Shown here: positions 62,901 to 64,000 of the stretch, piece after piece
Numbering within the stretch: position 1 is the stretch's first letter
Layout: each line of letters starts with the position of its first letter
From: Octadecabacter arcticus 238
Lineage (GTDB): Bacteria > Pseudomonadota > Alphaproteobacteria > Rhodobacterales > Rhodobacteraceae
Direction: 5' to 3'
Assembly (NCBI RefSeq): GCF_000155735.2
Contig: NC_020908.1
Coordinates: forward strand, 3,787,001-3,851,000
Length of the DNA: 64,000 bases
Notes under the pieces: generated by a model
What the model saw: only the letters and a program-made list of their open reading frames with translations
What the model was told of the DNA's origin: nothing
Databases searched by the model: none
Translations under genes and position numbers: made by a program

Positions 62901-63534
62901 AGGCATCCACCACCGTGGTGTCGCCACGCCCGACCAATTTGGCGAGGCGGGAGACCTGATGGCTGGTGCTGATCTGGGTGAACCCGATGTCTGTTGCGAT
63001 CTTTGCAACCCGAACCTCATGATCCGGGTTCAGATAGGCGTGCAGAAATGCGACTGCAACGGCCCGCAGCCCTGCATCATATCCCGACTGCAATGCAGCC
63101 CGCACCGCGTCGACATCCAAAGGAACAAGAACGCTGCCGTCCGCATTCAACCGCTCAGGCACCTCGGCCACGTCGGCATACAATAATTCCGGCCGCACAA
63201 TTTCCAACGCGAACAGATCCGGTCGCGTTTGGTAGCCGATTTTAAGCAGGTCGCGGAACCCGTCGGTGATCAGCAGTAACACGCCTTCACCCTTTCGTTC
63301 CAACAGCGCATTGGTCGCAACAGTTGTGCCCATTTTCACCGCCGCAATAGACCCCGCCGCTGGGTTATCTGTGCCAATCAGATCATGCACACCTTGTACG
63401 GCGGCATCTGCGTAGTGTTCGGGGTTCTCGGACAGCAGTTTTTGCGTCACCACAGCACCGTCCGGCGTGCGCGCAACGATGTCAGTAAACGTGCCGCCAC
63501 GGTCGATCCAGAATTCCCATTGCTTTGCTGACAC
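59959..63534 (-). CDS. fused 5-oxoprolinase/hydantoinase (HyuA-HyuB)
   Basis: The 1191-residue ATP-dependent enzyme joins HyuA (about 1-680), with EFWIDRGGTFTDIVA, FDMGGTSTDVSHY and AAGGGSICRFADGR, to HyuB (about 700-1190), with FNSPYNGGTHLPDV-like MLNSPYNGGTHLPDVTVV and HHADIGGRTPGS. The length and order match 5-oxoprolinase, which opens 5-oxoproline to glutamate; hydantoin substrates remain possible. The start is GTG 63534, six bases after AGGAG; an ATG further out at 63621 adds an unlike leader. It is a single gene. Confidence 0.9.
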   Translation of the reverse strand: MSAKQWEFWIDRGGTFTDIVARTPDGAVVTQKLLSENPEHYADAAVQGVHDLIGTDNPAAGSIAAVKMGTTVATNALLERKGEGVLLLITDGFRDLLKIGYQTRPDLFALEIVRPELLYADVAEVPERLNADGSVLVPLDVDAVRAALQSGYDAGLRAVAVAFLHAYLNPDHEVRVAKIATDIGFTQISTSHQVSRLAKLVGRGDTTVVDAYLSPILRRYVDRVATALDVGRVCEQLFFMQSSGGLTDAARFQGRDAILSGPAGGIVGMVKTAQAAGYNQLIGFDMGGTSTDVSHYAGDYERSFETEVAGVRMRAPMMDIHTVAAGGGSICRFADGRFQVGPESAGANPGPACYRRGGPLTVTDCNVLLGKLNPDHFPHVFGIGGGQSLDLDTVRAKFATLAAEVALSTGEAPRAVEDIAEGFLSIAVDNMANAIKKISVQRGHDVTDYTLQCFGGAGGQHACLVAQALGMSRVLIHPLAGVLSAFGMGLAELRDMREVQFDAPLSDVDKAAAQLAIMATDARDTVVSQGAKDVRTDLWAHLRYSGTQQDLKVAFDSIDAMQLAFEAAHMSRFGFISPDAPIMFEMLSVEAIGEGAKLPDLGVKPAQSPKPVAIGPMHSSGEIKNCPFYDRTEMGVGDTVNGPAIILEPTGTNVIEAGWMAEVDGLGNLILASTNVGRHLLTSTEVDPVLLEVMSNLFMSVADQMGATLANTSQSVNIKERFDFSCAIFDATGDLVANAPHVPVHLGSMSDSIKTVMRGWPDVADGDAFMLNSPYNGGTHLPDVTVVTPVFIDGAPRFWLGSRGHHADIGGRTPGSAPPDSQHIDEEGVLIDNVQLVTGGRFLEDDARATLASGRYPCRNIDQNIADLKAQVAANATGMAELKRICVRYGADVVTAYMGHVQDNAEESVRRVIDRLSDGEFTYPMDIGQTIQVTVSVNKSTRTATVDFTGTSDQHIGNYNAPFAVCRAVVLYVFRTLVGSAIPLNEGCLKPLNIIAPEGTMLNPRYPAAVIAGNTEVSQAACNALYGALGVIAGSQATMNNFVWGNDRFQNYETIAGGTGAGPGFNGCDAVQSHMTNTRMTDPEILEKRFPVRLDRFEVRDGSGGAGQWSGGNGARRVMTFLEPVTVTTLCSHRIVAPFGVDGGNTGAVGRNWAVLPDGTRHDLQGNDEIDLPAGGTFYLETPGGGGWGKA

Positions 63535-63653
63535 GACGCGCTCCTGATCCAAGTTGGCGGACTTGAACAAGCTGTGACGCAAAGAACAACCCGCAAAGCA
63601 CGAGATTGGGTTTGACACCACCCCCGCCCGCGACTATTCCGCCCGCTGTGTAT

Positions 63654-63730
<77 letters not shown>

Positions 63731-63896
63731 CACTGCCTTTTGAAATGGAACACAGCGAGCGTCGTTTCCCAGAAACACGAGCCATCATTGGTGTGTGCAA
63801 CGTCATACTCAACGCCGCCACACTCCGACTTTACCGAACACGACGACCCTTTGATATCACACCAAAGTGGCATACATTCAGCTTCTGGGGGACGCT

Positions 63897-64000
63897 ATGG
63901 CACTACTGCAAGAATTTGCCGCTATTGTCGGCAAAGAATACGCACTGACGGGGAATGATACCGCACGCTGGTCAACCGACTGGACGGGCAAGTACTGCGC
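63897..64000 (+). CDS. FAD-linked oxidase (D-lactate/D-2-hydroxyglutarate dehydrogenase-like), 5' end only
   Basis: The first 34 codons read MALLQEFAAIVGKEYALTGN then DTARWSTDWTGKYC. This matches the N-terminus of FAD_binding_4 oxidases, where the region leads to the flavin-binding domain. The rest lies beyond the window. CTGGGGGA before the ATG could serve as ribosome site. Substrate cannot be told. Confidence 0.65.
   Translation, partial: MALLQEFAAIVGKEYALTGNDTARWSTDWTGKYC

Overview
The window looks like a chromosomal segment of a marine alphaproteobacterium of the Roseobacter group (Rhodobacterales). The evidence is a split F0 ATP synthase locus with separate b and b' subunits, a MipZ division-site ATPase, a Cys-less L31, a TauR/tpa/xsc/soeABC taurine block and a TRAP-free CUT1 galactoside operon. 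No genus can be fixed from the sequence alone. The very heavy insertion-sequence load would suit IS-rich polar roseobacters such as Octadecabacter, but that is only a guess.

Layout. 1-10 kb: a truncated PfkB/adenosine kinase gene, nth, an Ada-type methyltransferase, an OmpA lipoprotein, a FadR-type regulator, the F0 operon atpI-B-E-F'-F (minus strand), an ArsR regulator with a clear palindromic operator, a LysR regulator and a small membrane protein. 8.4-13.7 kb: a translation and secretion cluster (ffh, NIPSNAP, decayed GNAT, chorismate mutase, rpsP, rimM, frameshifted sulfotransferase-like gene, trmD). 13.7-21.2 kb: a four-level nest of insertion sequences (IS30 containing ISL3, which contains IS630 and an IS481-like element; the IS630 contains IS30 and IS256). 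The nest separates trmD from rplS-rpmE. 21.3-29.5 kb: an HD-domain hydrolase, rplS, rpmE, a cupin, a PiT phosphate permease, a Nudix protein, an RhlE-type helicase, mipZ and an unknown membrane protein.

29.6-47.5 kb is a taurine and sulfite block: tpa, a secreted trypsin-like protease gene broken by a second ISL3 composite (ISL3 carrying IS630 and IS1595), tauR, xsc, pta, ackA, a TauE-type exporter and soeA, a 46-residue membrane microprotein, soeB, soeC. Taurine is deaminated by Tpa to sulfoacetaldehyde. Xsc converts that to acetyl phosphate and sulfite. Pta and AckA take acetyl phosphate to acetyl-CoA or to acetate plus ATP. Sulfite is either exported (TauE) or oxidised (SoeABC). Paired direct repeats of the type CTGGNCCTAA with identical 23-base spacing lie upstream of both tpa and xsc and are probable TauR boxes. 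No tauABC transporter lies in the window.

47.5-60 kb is an IclR-linked galactoside operon: ABC ATPase, binding protein, two permeases, GH36 alpha-galactosidase, KDGal kinase, KDPGal aldolase, sugar lactonase, GH42 beta-galactosidase and galactose mutarotase, nearly all with 1-4 base overlaps. It encodes import of a galactoside, cytoplasmic cleavage of alpha and beta linkages, and parts of the De Ley-Doudoroff galactose route. 60-64 kb: a fused 5-oxoprolinase/hydantoinase gene, a CAU-anticodon tRNA and the start of an FAD-linked oxidase.

The most striking observations are the fully resolvable IS nest, the IS630 found at the same TA of both ISL3 copies in opposite orientations, the matching TauR boxes, the 46-residue soe microprotein and the combined alpha/beta-galactosidase operon.
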